NCBI RefSeq assembly: GCF_016862215.1
Contig: NZ_BOMN01000152.1
Location: 1-33,874 of the forward strand
DNA length: 33,874 bases
DNA from: Winogradskya humida
GTDB lineage: Bacteria > Actinomycetota > Actinomycetes > Mycobacteriales > Micromonosporaceae
Reading direction: 5' to 3'
In this document: positions 1 through 8,187 of the stretch, one piece after another
Numbering within the stretch: position 1 is the first letter of the stretch
Layout: every line of letters starts with the position of its first letter
The notes under the pieces: model-generated
The model's database searches: none
What the model was told of the DNA's origin: nothing
Seen by the model: only the letters and a program-made list of their open reading frames with translations
Translations under genes and position numbers: made by a program

Positions 1-1
1 A

Positions 2-715
2 GGCGACTCTTCCCCGCTGCGTCGTGAGCTGTGCCGGGCTCTGACGTACTCCCTGCACCTGGGACTCGGAGATGAGGAACCGGGGTGCGAACTGAACACA
101 GGCGGCAACGACCTGCTGCCGGCGGTCCGTGACCTGCCCGAACCGGTCATCCAGCTGTGGCGTGGTATCGCCGACGGCGCCACCGAACCCGCCACGGTCG
201 CGCGATTCGCCGACCTGCTCTGGTGCCGGCGTATCCCCGGAGCGGGCCTGCACGCCGCCCGAGCGGCACGCGCCTACCTCCAGCTCGCCGCCACTGGCGA
301 CATCGACATGGACGGCATGGAGTTCTTGCTGCGCGCCTGGACCCTGACTCGCCGGATCGCCGCCACCGACCTCGACCAGCAGACCCGCGCCCGGCTCGCG
401 CAGGTCGCCTCCGACGTCCCCCGGCGACCGGCCCGGGATCCTGCTCACCGCCCTCGGTGCCGGCTGCCAGTACCGCTGCCGCAACGTTCCGGCTTTCCAC
501 GGCCCGCCGCCGGGCTTGGTGAATACCAAGGCGTCGGGCTGTTTTCCCGCGATGAGGCGGTCGAACAAGGCCGCCGTACTTGGCGCCAGTGCAATGGTGC
601 GGCGCGAGCGGGCCGTCCTCGGCCCGGCAAAGGTGCCGTCGCGGTGCATCGTCCGCGCGACCCGCAGCACCGGATCTGGGCTGAGGCGGACATCTTCGAT
701 GCGCAGGCCGAGTAA
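2..715 (+). CDS. 3'-part of an unidentified protein, fused at its end to antisense integrase DNA
   Basis: The frame is open from the left edge of the window, so the N-terminus is missing. Up to about base 418 the translation looks like genuine protein: it is leucine/alanine-rich and helical, with a stretch reading RFADLLWCRR followed by AARAARAYLQLA and GMEFLLRAWTL. This style resembles the helical N-terminal regions of actinobacterial DUF4209/DUF7380-type proteins, but I cannot confirm the family. After about base 420 the frame reads antisense through the degraded integrase and becomes arginine/proline-rich, so the last 95 or so codons are probably not original sequence. I read this as a gene truncated where the integrase remnant was joined to it. 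Whether it is still expressed is unknown. Confidence 0.4.
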   Translation, partial: GDSSPLRRELCRALTYSLHLGLGDEEPGCELNTGGNDLLPAVRDLPEPVIQLWRGIADGATEPATVARFADLLWCRRIPGAGLHAARAARAYLQLAATGDIDMDGMEFLLRAWTLTRRIAATDLDQQTRARLAQVASDVPRRPARDPAHRPRCRLPVPLPQRSGFPRPAAGLGEYQGVGLFSRDEAVEQGRRTWRQCNGAARAGRPRPGKGAVAVHRPRDPQHRIWAEADIFDAQAE

Positions 716-1345
716 CTCGCCCAAACGCAGCCCCGTTCCCAGCAGAGCCATCACAAGACCGGATCAGCCTAGGGCAGTGCGCGAGCAGGATGCCGACCTG
801 ATCAGGATCGAGCACGCACGCCTGATGCGTGGTGATGCGGGGAGACCGTTGCCGTGACCTTCAATCGGCCGACGCATCGGGTTGTCACAGCGCAGATGTG
901 GCACCGCGTCGCGCATCACCTGGTTCAGTACCGTCCAGTGCTTACGAACCCCGGCCGGCATGAGCTCGCGGGACAGCGGCGCCTTCCAGGGATCGAGGTG
1001 CTCGAACCGACTGATCTCGGCGATCTGTAGATCCCCGAGTTGGGCGGCGACGCGCCCACGCAGGATCCGCGCGTACTCGGCGTGGGTAGTAGCGGCGACA
1101 TCAATTTTGACCGCCAGCCATCATTCGATCCACTCGCGCAGCAGCACTGTGGGCGGCCGCGCCAACGCCCGGGCTGCGGTCGGGTCGATCGCCGCGTACA
1201 CCTGGGTTCGGGTCACCAGCGCGCCCTGCGCCTCGACGTACTGCTTGGCCGCGATGGCCTTGTCGTTTGACGGGCCGCGGAACGTGCAGCACTGTTGCCG
1301 TCCGCCTGCAGCCCGCCAACGGACACAGAACGAGTTCTCGTGTGT
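430..1345 (-). pseudogene. degraded tyrosine recombinase (phage/ICE-type integrase)
   Basis: No single frame spans this gene, but three minus-strand frames together give an actinobacterial site-specific integrase. From the right there is a start MASIYTREL near 1345, then an N-terminal SAM-like/core-binding domain (TVLLREWIE, stop, WLAVKIDVAATTHAEYARIL, later VRKHWTVLNQVMRDAVPHL), then LDPDQVGILLAH, then the catalytic-domain start VMALLGTGLRLGELLGLRIEDV with the box I arginine. An in-frame TGA lies at 1121-1123, and frameshifts are needed near 1265-1290, near 800-820 and near 760. The remaining box II residues (His, Arg, Tyr) are absent because homology fades at about 430, next to the truncated plus-strand gene. 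It cannot make an active recombinase. It marks a former integrated element, but I found no tRNA gene or att repeat beside it. Confidence 0.75.
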
Positions 1346-1662
1346 AGATGGAAGCCATAAGTCGACCCTGCTCGCCTTGCCGAGGGTCCGTGTAAGCCGA
1401 ACGTGTAGGGCTCCTTCGCACGAGTGGCATGACGCCAGAGACCGAGGATCCTAGGACGGCTTGGATGTCGTGACGTCAGGCACCGACGGCAGCCGCGATT
1501 TGAGTGATCAAACGAACCCTTCTACGGCACACCAGCACCCGGTCTTCATGGCCGATCGTCACCAGTTCAGCGAGCCTTGCGGCCGACGCCGCATGACCCA
1601 TCACCGAATCTCTCTGTCGATCGTTAGTACGCTGCCCGGTCCAATCTGACGGAGCGAGTGAC
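1346..1662. other. intergenic stretch without a recognisable gene
   Basis: Short frames here do not look like protein. The only local structure I see is a TGACGTCA-type palindrome near 1472-1479. It may contain the lost N-terminal half of the next gene, whose protein seems to begin in mid-domain. Confidence 0.3.
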
Positions 1663-1974
1663 ATGAGAGCTGAGAGACAGGGGTACTTGATCGACTCCGG
1701 GTTTGGCGAGTGGCGCTTCTGCGCCGGGATCCGGGATCGCTCCTTTCTCTCACATGCCTGGCTGGAGCGGGACGGTCTTATCCTCGACATCACCGCGGAC
1801 CAGTTCACGGAGATCGACGAGCCGGTGCTGCTCACACGCGATCGGACCTGGCATGACCAGTTCACTTTCGTTGAGCGTCACCGCACGGCAAACCTCGAAT
1901 ACCTGCTGCTCCAGGACTTCGCGGTCGACGCCGAGTGGACATACCGCGAGCTGTGCCGCCGTACCGGTCAATAG
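1663..1974 (+). CDS. small conserved hypothetical protein, probably N-terminally shortened
   Basis: The predicted protein has 103 residues, no signal peptide and no membrane segment. Its core, SHAWLERDGLILDITADQF followed by VLLTRDRTWHDQF, matches a pattern I associate with a widespread actinobacterial/phage hypothetical family, in which a conserved His sits in the HAWLE motif and an Asp in the DITADQF motif. This resembles the His/Asp part of a papain- or transglutaminase-like fold. In such proteins a cysteine-containing N-terminal half normally precedes this segment. Here only about 20 residues precede it, so the protein is probably truncated. The ATG is preceded by GGAG at 1651-1654. Function is unknown; the papain-fold reading is inference. 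Confidence 0.55.
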   Translation: MRAERQGYLIDSGFGEWRFCAGIRDRSFLSHAWLERDGLILDITADQFTEIDEPVLLTRDRTWHDQFTFVERHRTANLEYLLLQDFAVDAEWTYRELCRRTGQ

Positions 1975-2050
1975 CTCGGACAGCCCCGAGAGGCGGTACG
2001 CCGTGACGACGACAATGCCGTCCAGAACAGGTTCGGAAGGGAGAGGGACA

Positions 2051-2593
2051 ATGCCGGTTTGCTTGGGAGATCTCCCAGCCGCCGACTGCGACCAAGACGT
2101 CTCCGTCTTCGCGGCCCTGCCGGAAATCGAACAGCTTGCTTGGCCTGACGACGTTGTAAAGCAGTGGCTCTACGATCACGGCCGCCACCTCGAGTTTCTC
2201 GATGACTACGGCAGCCTCGACCTAAGCCAGATCCGATGGACACTCCAGCGCGTGGTGGTTGACGACTTGGCCGCTGCTCCCACCGGACCCAGCGATCAGG
2301 ACTGGTTGGAACAGGTCGCTGCAGAACATCGATACTGGCTGAGCCGGCGTCCGCAGAGGTACCGCGAGGCCTGGGAAAACCAGGGAAGCTGGCTGTTGCC
2401 GCCCATCCTCATCACCCGAGACCTGATACACCCGGGAAGCCCCGGCCTGCAGGTGGTCGAGGGGCGCATGCGCATGGGAATCCTCAAGGGAAGACGCGCT
2501 GACGGCCTGCACGTCGCTGACACACACCAAGCGTGGGTTGGCTCAGCCTCGACTTCCGCCAAACCGGGAACGCAGCCGTGGGCTGCCGAATAG
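2051..2593 (+). CDS. conserved hypothetical protein with a ParB-like VEGRxRxGIL motif
   Basis: This is a 180-residue soluble protein. The ATG at 2051 was chosen over an upstream in-frame start because it has a purine-rich GGAAGGGAGAGGG directly upstream and because the sequence before it is antisense-like. The N-terminal half contains DDVVKQWLYDHGRHLEFLDDYGSLDL and the C-terminal half WLLPPILITRDLI, then LQVVEGRMRMGIL, then HQAWVG. The combination of a hydrophobic ILI strand with a later VEGRMRMGIL recalls the ParB/sulfiredoxin-like fold, where the motif reads EGRHRL or similar, but here the motif is divergent. It lies 8 nt before the next gene, which starts at 2602, so the two are probably co-transcribed. 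I do not know its function. Confidence 0.6.
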   Translation: MPVCLGDLPAADCDQDVSVFAALPEIEQLAWPDDVVKQWLYDHGRHLEFLDDYGSLDLSQIRWTLQRVVVDDLAAAPTGPSDQDWLEQVAAEHRYWLSRRPQRYREAWENQGSWLLPPILITRDLIHPGSPGLQVVEGRMRMGILKGRRADGLHVADTHQAWVGSASTSAKPGTQPWAAE

Positions 2594-2601
2594 AAGACAC
2601 C

Positions 2602-3426
2602 ATGCTGATTCTTGACTGTGAGACGCCCGAAACCACCGCGTCAACACTGAGCCTCGCCAGCAAAGTGCCGCTACCCGACCTGCTCGAAGCTATCCAGCGG
2701 GCCGATCAATCCCCAGCTCTACCATGGCAAGATCCGTCAAGCGCACTTCCCGAGAACGCCCTCGCCGCCGTCGACGTCGACATCCCAAAGGTGGCCTTCG
2801 ACGCTGCCTACTACTTCCACGGCACCCGCACCGTCGACCCCCGGCTTTTCCTCGCTGACGGCATCAAGCCACTCGGCCTGGTCATCGACCAGTTCTGGGA
2901 CGCGCTGCATCTGCTATGCGCCGACGACATACCGGCCCACCGGTGGCAGACGATCCGCCGCGAGCTCGAACACGACGGACCCCGCTCGCGGTCAGACGAC
3001 CACAGCGCTTGGCTGTACCGTTTCAAACAACCCGATCCGGCGCACCACGGCCCCTACGCGTCCCTCATCCGCGAGCACACCGTGAACCCCACCGACGGCC
3101 AGCATGACTACCTTGCGACCCCGGAAATCATCCGAGACATCGCCGGGTATATCGGAAGCGATCTGCAGGCAAAGTTCGCGGCCGCAGCAACAAGCTGCGT
3201 CGTCAAGTTCCGGCACCCCGAAGTCGGGCTGCACCAGATCGAAGCCGCCATCTGGTACCTCCACCGCCACCTGAACGATGAGCCTCTCGACTGGAATACG
3301 CTCCATTTCATCGACTGCCGCAACGTCGCCGTGCCTGCCGTCGACGTCGAGTACGTCGACGAGATCGAGCCGAGAAGCCCACAAGATCACTCGCGGACAA
3401 ACCGGCGCCGCCACACGTTCGGCTAA
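2602..3426 (+). CDS. hypothetical protein with an YFHGTR motif
   Basis: The protein is 274 residues long and soluble, starting MLILDCETPE. I chose the ATG at 2602 rather than one at 2533 because 2533 lies inside the preceding gene, while 2602 follows its stop by 8 nt. About residue 73 onward reads AAYYFHGTRTVDPRLFLADGIKPL. A Y-x-HGT(R) motif followed by a DGI/DGL turn is reminiscent of the first conserved block of ADP-ribosyltransferase-like folds, but I see no safely assignable second or third catalytic block. The C-terminal 25 residues are charged and look unstructured. It probably forms an operon with the gene at 2051. Toxin or defence roles are possible but unproven. Confidence 0.6.
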   Translation: MLILDCETPETTASTLSLASKVPLPDLLEAIQRADQSPALPWQDPSSALPENALAAVDVDIPKVAFDAAYYFHGTRTVDPRLFLADGIKPLGLVIDQFWDALHLLCADDIPAHRWQTIRRELEHDGPRSRSDDHSAWLYRFKQPDPAHHGPYASLIREHTVNPTDGQHDYLATPEIIRDIAGYIGSDLQAKFAAAATSCVVKFRHPEVGLHQIEAAIWYLHRHLNDEPLDWNTLHFIDCRNVAVPAVDVEYVDEIEPRSPQDHSRTNRRRHTFG

Positions 3427-3603
3427 ACAGATCATCCGCAGTCGGCCGGGTACACATAGGAAGCCAGCCGAACAGCCTGTGCGTGAAGGTCGCGGAACGC
3501 CCGACTAATCGACTAGCATCGCTCTACCGGAGTAGCGGGATGACTACAGCGCGTAATATGAACGTGATTCTCGCTGTCGTGCCAGGTAGGGAGTGTCATT
3601 CGG

Positions 3604-4083
3604 GTGACCGACGCAACGAAGCAGGAGCCAATCCCAGGCCTCACCGTGCCGGTCTCCCCCATCGATCCGTCGCCGGTCGTCGTCGCGAGCCACGGATGCC
3701 GACCGTCGGATCTGACCGGGGCGGTTGCTGCGGTGATCTCCCGGCGTTGCGGCGCCGCGAGCGGCTGGTACGCCCGACGTGGTGGAGTCGACCCCACGGA
3801 TGAGCGGCCCGACACGTCGGGCCGGTCACACGAGGCGGCGCGTTCGGTCCTCCAGGTCCCAGATGTGGACGGCGTTGCCCGCGTCGCTGGAGGCCACCAG
3901 AATGCGCCCGTCGACCTCGAGTGTCGCCACTTGGTACACACCGGCCGTTCCGTGGCCCCGGTACAGCCGGCCGATCTCTTCACCGGTGCGGAGGTCGGCC
4001 ACGAACACACCCTGCTCGGGGCCGTCGCTCGATCCGATCAATGCCACCGCACCGACCACCACGAGTGCGTTGTTGAAGCGTGA
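3604..4083 (+). CDS. possible small gene converging on the WD40 gene (doubtful)
   Basis: A GTG at 3604 has AGGGAG about 11 nt upstream, and the first 70 or so codons have the GC-rich third positions typical of real genes here. The frame then runs 258 nt antisense into the WD40 gene and loses its protein-like character. No domain is recognisable. It could be a small real gene whose true end is lost, or simply an open frame in GC-rich DNA. I rate it as doubtful. Confidence 0.2.
   Translation: MTDATKQEPIPGLTVPVSPIDPSPVVVASHGCRPSDLTGAVAAVISRRCGAASGWYARRGGVDPTDERPDTSGRSHEAARSVLQVPDVDGVARVAGGHQNAPVDLECRHLVHTGRSVAPVQPADLFTGAEVGHEHTLLGAVARSDQCHRTDHHECVVEA
3806..3823 (-). terminator. hairpin directly after the WD40 gene
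   Basis: GGCCCGAC and GTCGGGCC form perfect arms. In RNA this would be a 7-bp stem closed by a CACG-type tetraloop. It begins 2 nt after the WD40 stop codon on the minus strand. There is no T-run, which is common for actinobacterial terminators. Confidence 0.5.
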
Positions 4084-6822
4084 GTCCGGTGTGATCTGGC
4101 CCAGGATCGCCCGGGTCGCGGCGTCGTACACGCTCTGGTACGCGGACTCGTGCCATTGGAAGTCGCCCTCGTCCTCGTCCTCCACGTCGACGCCTTGGAC
4201 GATGACGAGGCGGCCGTCCAGCATGCCGAACGCGCCGAGGCCCGCGGACTCCTCCGTCACGACGACGGGCGGGTGCAGCGGCTCACCCGACCGCACGTCC
4301 CACACGGTCACGCGGCCCTGGTCGTACTCGTGGTGCGGGCTGACCACCAGGGCGACCAGCCGGCCGTCGAGCACGCCCAGGTCGAGGTGGACGACGTCGG
4401 TGCCGGTGTTCAGCGTGGCGTACGGCTGACCGCTCGCGGCGTCGACCAGTTCGACCCGGCCGCCACCGCTGATCGCACCGAGGATCTCGCGGCCGTCGAC
4501 GACGGTCGTGGCCAGGCCGAAGACCCCACCGTCCAATCGGGTCAGCGGCTGTGCCCGGGGTCCGTCAGGGTGCGCTGACCAGCGCAGCAGCAGGCCGGTC
4601 GCGTCGGTGGTGACGAGGATGTCGTGAGCCGGGCCGACGAACGCGATCCCGCTCACCGGCCCGTCGTGCCCGGTGAGCGGGGCGCCGACCTGTCGTCCGG
4701 TGGTGACGTCCCACAGCCGTACCGTCATGTCGTGCGCGCCCGAGGCGAAGACCGGTGCGCCGGCCCAGAACCCGCCGGCGAGGGCGTTGATCTGGCCGGT
4801 GTGCCCGGGGTCGGTCGGAGCCGCGCGCAGCATCCACATCCGGGGTTCGCCGCGCTCGGCAGTGGAGACCACCACCGGCTCCCCGCGGTGCTCGGTGAGA
4901 TGCACCGAGACGACCTTTGCGGTGTGGCCGTTGAACGGCTCGCCGATGGGTTCGCCGGTGTTGGCGTCCCACACCCGCACGGTTTGGTCGCGGCCGCCGG
5001 ACACCAGCACAGCACGCCCGTCGAACGACCCGAAGGCCAGCGCCTCGACGCTGCCGTCATGCCCGGTCAGCGGCGGCAGCGCGTCGTCACCGGTGGCCGG
5101 GTCCGCCACCCTGATCGGCCCTGCGCCGGTGCCCGCGAACACCACCGGGCGGTCACCGGCGCGGCCGGCGACCAGCCGCACGTGTCCGCCGCCGAGCGGG
5201 TACTGCCGACCGGCTGGCTCACCGGTGACGGCGTCCCACGACCGCAACGAATGTGCCACCCTGTGCTGGTCGGCGGCATGGGCGGTCACCACGGTACGAC
5301 CGTCGACTTCGGTGAAGACGACTTCGCTCTGGGGGTCGAAAGGTGTGTCGATCTCGGTGCGGGCGGCGCCGGCCGCGAAGTCGTAGACGGTCAGACCCGT
5401 TTCGGTGACCACGGCGAGCACGTCGTGTCCGTCGAGCCGGCCCAGGGCGAAGCCCTGCCAGAGGTCGGTGAACCGGTCCAGCCGGGCCACCGGGACGCCG
5501 GCGACCGGATCCCACACCCGGGTAGGCGTGCCGCGGATCATGACAACAGCCCGCCCGTCGACCGTGCCGGCGGCCAGGGTCCGGCCGGCCTCCTCGCGCA
5601 GTGGCCCGCCGTAGAACGGGCTGGGGCGCTCCTGTGCCGTCGCCACGTCGAACAGCTGCAGGGAGCCTCCGTCGCCGGCCAATGCCACGGCCGGCCGGCC
5701 GTCGACCCGGCCGAGCGCGATCTGACTGCCGAATGAGGCCAGTCGGGTGCCCCGGCGTTCACTGTCCGGGCTGGAGACCCATAGTGTCGTTTCGCTGGGG
5801 CGCGAGCTGACGACAACCGCGTAGAAGCCGCTGTCGAGCGTACCGAGCATCACGGTGTGGGGTTTCCCGTCGTAGCCGGCGAAGAAGTGCGGCAGCACCT
5901 CGCACCCGGCCACCGGGTCCCAGAGCGTCAGTCGTGGCCCGGCGTCGGCATCGGCGCCGTGCCCCAGCAGCAGCAGCGGCCGGCCGTCCACCAGCGCCAT
6001 GCTCTGCGTCCTCAGCGACGACAGCGACTCGTCGGTCAGGGCCGGCGGGGTCAGCACTTCGGCGCCGGTCTCCGCATCCCACAGCAGGATCGGGTGCGCC
6101 TGATAGTAGTTCTGCCGGGAGGCGACGATCAGCCGGCCCTCGTACGAGACGGCGGCCAGCCACTCGGCCCTCCCGTTCGAGTGGTTGTGGTGCGGCGCGC
6201 CGAACGCTGCGCCGGTCAACGCGTCGAAGAACCGCATCGCGCCGCCCGGCGGGTTGCCCATGACCAGCATCCGGCCGTTGTGCTCGACGAAGAAGTCGCT
6301 GGCGAGGCACCCCTCCGGCAGAGCGGGGTAGTCGGCGATCGGCTCGCCGGTCGCCACGTCCCACGCGAGCGCACCGGCGTCCTGGGCCCACGGCGGGATC
6401 GGGGCGAACACGGCCGGCCGGCCGTCGACCGTACCGAGGGCGAGCGCCGATCGGCCCTGCGCACGCGGGATCTCCCGTACGAGATTCCCGGTCGCGGCGT
6501 CACGAACGATGACCGTGCCCTGAGGGTATTGGGGCACCAGCGCCGCAAGCAACCCGTCGTCGCTCAGCCGCAGCGCGCTCGGCGCCTCGACGCGCAGACC
6601 CGAACGGTCAGGCAGGAACGCCCCGGACTCAAGGTCGAAGGCGCCGAGCACGGTCTGCTGGTCGGGATCCAGGCGAAGCAGCACGAACACCGCCCGCCCA
6701 TCGGCCTCGACGATCACCGAATCGGTGAACTCCAGCGGGCGGCCGCCGGCTTCGAACGGAACCCGTAGGATTCGGTGCGGAGCGACCTCAACGTCCTCGT
6801 GCCAGACAAACTGCTGCTCCAT
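3826..6822 (-). CDS. large WD40 repeat beta-propeller protein
   Basis: The protein has about 998 residues, no signal peptide and no membrane segment, and is almost entirely beta-propeller blades. Typical blade endings include TVRVWDANTGEPI, TVRLWDVTTGRQV and VTVWDVRSGEPL, each followed after a variable turn by GH(D/T)G-type elements. Many blades carry a (V/L)DGRxVxx signature instead of the classical GH dipeptide, which is a common actinobacterial variant. The length would allow two to three propellers. No kinase, caspase, NACHT or other effector domain is attached, so it is probably a scaffold for a partner protein. The start at 6822 (MEQQFVWHEDVEV) was chosen over an in-frame ATG at 6864 because a TATAAT box lies just upstream of it, which would place the upstream codons outside the transcript. 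The partner is unknown. Confidence 0.85.
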   Translation of the reverse strand: MEQQFVWHEDVEVAPHRILRVPFEAGGRPLEFTDSVIVEADGRAVFVLLRLDPDQQTVLGAFDLESGAFLPDRSGLRVEAPSALRLSDDGLLAALVPQYPQGTVIVRDAATGNLVREIPRAQGRSALALGTVDGRPAVFAPIPPWAQDAGALAWDVATGEPIADYPALPEGCLASDFFVEHNGRMLVMGNPPGGAMRFFDALTGAAFGAPHHNHSNGRAEWLAAVSYEGRLIVASRQNYYQAHPILLWDAETGAEVLTPPALTDESLSSLRTQSMALVDGRPLLLLGHGADADAGPRLTLWDPVAGCEVLPHFFAGYDGKPHTVMLGTLDSGFYAVVVSSRPSETTLWVSSPDSERRGTRLASFGSQIALGRVDGRPAVALAGDGGSLQLFDVATAQERPSPFYGGPLREEAGRTLAAGTVDGRAVVMIRGTPTRVWDPVAGVPVARLDRFTDLWQGFALGRLDGHDVLAVVTETGLTVYDFAAGAARTEIDTPFDPQSEVVFTEVDGRTVVTAHAADQHRVAHSLRSWDAVTGEPAGRQYPLGGGHVRLVAGRAGDRPVVFAGTGAGPIRVADPATGDDALPPLTGHDGSVEALAFGSFDGRAVLVSGGRDQTVRVWDANTGEPIGEPFNGHTAKVVSVHLTEHRGEPVVVSTAERGEPRMWMLRAAPTDPGHTGQINALAGGFWAGAPVFASGAHDMTVRLWDVTTGRQVGAPLTGHDGPVSGIAFVGPAHDILVTTDATGLLLRWSAHPDGPRAQPLTRLDGGVFGLATTVVDGREILGAISGGGRVELVDAASGQPYATLNTGTDVVHLDLGVLDGRLVALVVSPHHEYDQGRVTVWDVRSGEPLHPPVVVTEESAGLGAFGMLDGRLVIVQGVDVEDEDEGDFQWHESAYQSVYDAATRAILGQITPDSRFNNALVVVGAVALIGSSDGPEQGVFVADLRTGEEIGRLYRGHGTAGVYQVATLEVDGRILVASSDAGNAVHIWDLEDRTRRLV

Positions 6823-6831
6823 GCGGCGGAG

Positions 6832-6837
6832 ATTATA
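6832..6837 (-). promoter_or_regulatory. -10 box (TATAAT) for a near-leaderless WD40 transcript
   Basis: On the minus strand a perfect TATAAT is separated from the ATG at 6822 by only 9 nt, and no Shine-Dalgarno sequence is present. Transcription would start at or within about 3 nt of the ATG. I see no good -35 hexamer. Confidence 0.5.
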
Positions 6838-6864
6838 AGATCGGCACAATGGCGGAGCTGGCAT

Positions 6865-7237
6865 CAGCCGCCGCCGCGGGATCGCCTACCGTGCCCTCCC
6901 TCGGGCGCCCAGTTTGGTCGGCCAGCCGTGCTAGTTCGGCCGCTTCCATACGCGTTGACTCCGGCCACTTGATCCGGGACTCGACTCAGCGACTACCGCT
7001 ATGCCCAGTTGAACAGGTGGCGTTGAGCCCCTATGCGTCTTCAGCCTGATCCCTCCGGACGAGCCGAGGCCCTGGGCGTGGTCGCAGGAGTCGAGCGCCG
7101 CGCAGCGTTGTGGGCTTCTGGTTCGGTCGCTTTGATGGATCGGTGTAAGCCAAGTCGGCGCCGGGCGGACGGACGGCCGATACATCTGGCCAGGACGGGC
7201 TGACTTGGGCGGGCGCCCAGGCCGCCACGACAACCAT
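6865..7237. other. divergent intergenic region between the WD40 and winged-helix genes
   Basis: No convincing gene is present on either strand. It should hold the upstream promoter elements of both flanking genes. A short hairpin (TGGGC, GGGC loop, GCCCA at 7206-7219) is the only clear structure, and it sits about 20 nt before the -10 box at 7238. Confidence 0.3.
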
Positions 7238-7243
7238 TACAGT
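7238..7243 (+). promoter_or_regulatory. -10 box (TACAGT) for a leaderless gene
   Basis: TACAGT fits the actinobacterial TANNNT consensus and ends exactly 6 nt before the GTG at 7250. With no ribosome-binding site in between, this points to a leaderless mRNA and supports the GTG start. Confidence 0.5.
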
Positions 7244-7249
7244 CGCATC

Positions 7250-8155
7250 GTGAGTGCAGACCAGGGTCTTGTTCGGTTGTCCGACTCGTTCGGCGTACGC
7301 CGTGCCCGAATTGGATCGATCCTCGCCGATGATGGGACGATCTATCTCGTCAAGTGGGATGATACCCACGAGGAAGAGCGCGTCCCACGAGCCGCCGACG
7401 TTCACGTCGCGACGAGGGGTTCGCTGCGTTTCATGGCCCTGTCCGACGCCCGGCTGTTCCATGCCGTCTTCGCCCAGGAGCCTCTCGCGGTAGTTCTCCA
7501 CCTGCTGGCCGAGTCGTCGGCCCCGTTGAACGTACGAGAGATCCGGGAGCATCTGGTTGAGCTCGGGCTCCGGAACGAAACCTGGGCCCGGCATTGGCCC
7601 CGCGCGCTAGCGGTTCTGCCTAAGTGGCCAGGTGTTGTCCGACGGCATAAGGGCGACACTCTGGCCTACGCCTGGGTGGGCGACGACCTACCCGATCTTC
7701 CGTCGGAGGCCGAGTCCGAGCCGGAACCGGAGCGGCCCACCCTTACGCCCGCGTCGAAGCCCGCTCCTTCGTCCGCCAAGCCGGTCGCGGCCGCCGCGAC
7801 ACCGGCCGAACCGGCGGTGCCGTCCGCTGAGCGCCTCCGCCGCCAGATGTCCGCCGCGCGGAGCCTCAGCGAGGTCGCGCGCCTGCTCACGCTCCCGAGG
7901 GAGTTTGTGGCTGAGCTGTCACCGGAGGTCGTCGCCTCCGCTCTCCGCAGGGTCGCCGCCGAGGATCGGCTGGTCATGGGCTTGCTCGAGGCCCTGACCG
8001 CCTCCGGGCCGATCGGCGCGCTGACCGAGGAACTAGCGATCGCGCGGGCGGCGAACGCCGCACTCCAGAGCCGGGTCGACGAACTGGAGGAGTGGTGGAC
8101 GGCCCTCGAGCAGAGCACCGATCCGAGCTCCGCAATCCGTCAGCCGGGTAGCTGA
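7250..8155 (+). CDS. hypothetical protein with putative winged-helix region and C-terminal coiled coil
   Basis: The protein is about 301 residues, soluble, starting VSADQGLVRL. I chose the GTG at 7250 because a -10 box lies 6 nt upstream; an in-frame start at 7205 would lie outside that transcript. Residues 10-45 form a small beta-rich domain (RRARIGSILADDGTIYLVKW). Residues 75-155 contain LLAESSAPLNVREIREHLVELGL and a following helix and strand, a pattern like a winged-helix/HARE-HTH fold. A Pro/Ala/Glu-rich linker follows (about 160-200), then a helical domain with RSLSEVARLLTLPREFV, and a final coiled coil (LTEELAIARAANAALQSRVDELEEW). It lies divergent to the WD40 gene and upstream of a DUF4132 remnant. 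Function unknown; the winged-helix call is inference. Confidence 0.65.
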   Translation: MSADQGLVRLSDSFGVRRARIGSILADDGTIYLVKWDDTHEEERVPRAADVHVATRGSLRFMALSDARLFHAVFAQEPLAVVLHLLAESSAPLNVREIREHLVELGLRNETWARHWPRALAVLPKWPGVVRRHKGDTLAYAWVGDDLPDLPSEAESEPEPERPTLTPASKPAPSSAKPVAAAATPAEPAVPSAERLRRQMSAARSLSEVARLLTLPREFVAELSPEVVASALRRVAAEDRLVMGLLEALTASGPIGALTEELAIARAANAALQSRVDELEEWWTALEQSTDPSSAIRQPGS

Positions 8156-8187
8156 CGAGCTTCTGGTGCGCCGCTGTTCGCGGGCTG

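Noticed and set aside
420..520. Frameshifted continuation of the first gene as PGILLTALGAGCQ on the plus strand
   Set aside because: The same bases read in reverse give integrase-like WKAGTLRQRYWQPA, which fits the rest of the integrase remnant better.
4624..5736. Long plus-strand open frame inside the WD40 gene
   Set aside because: Antisense to clear WD40 blades, with no domain and no ribosome-binding site.
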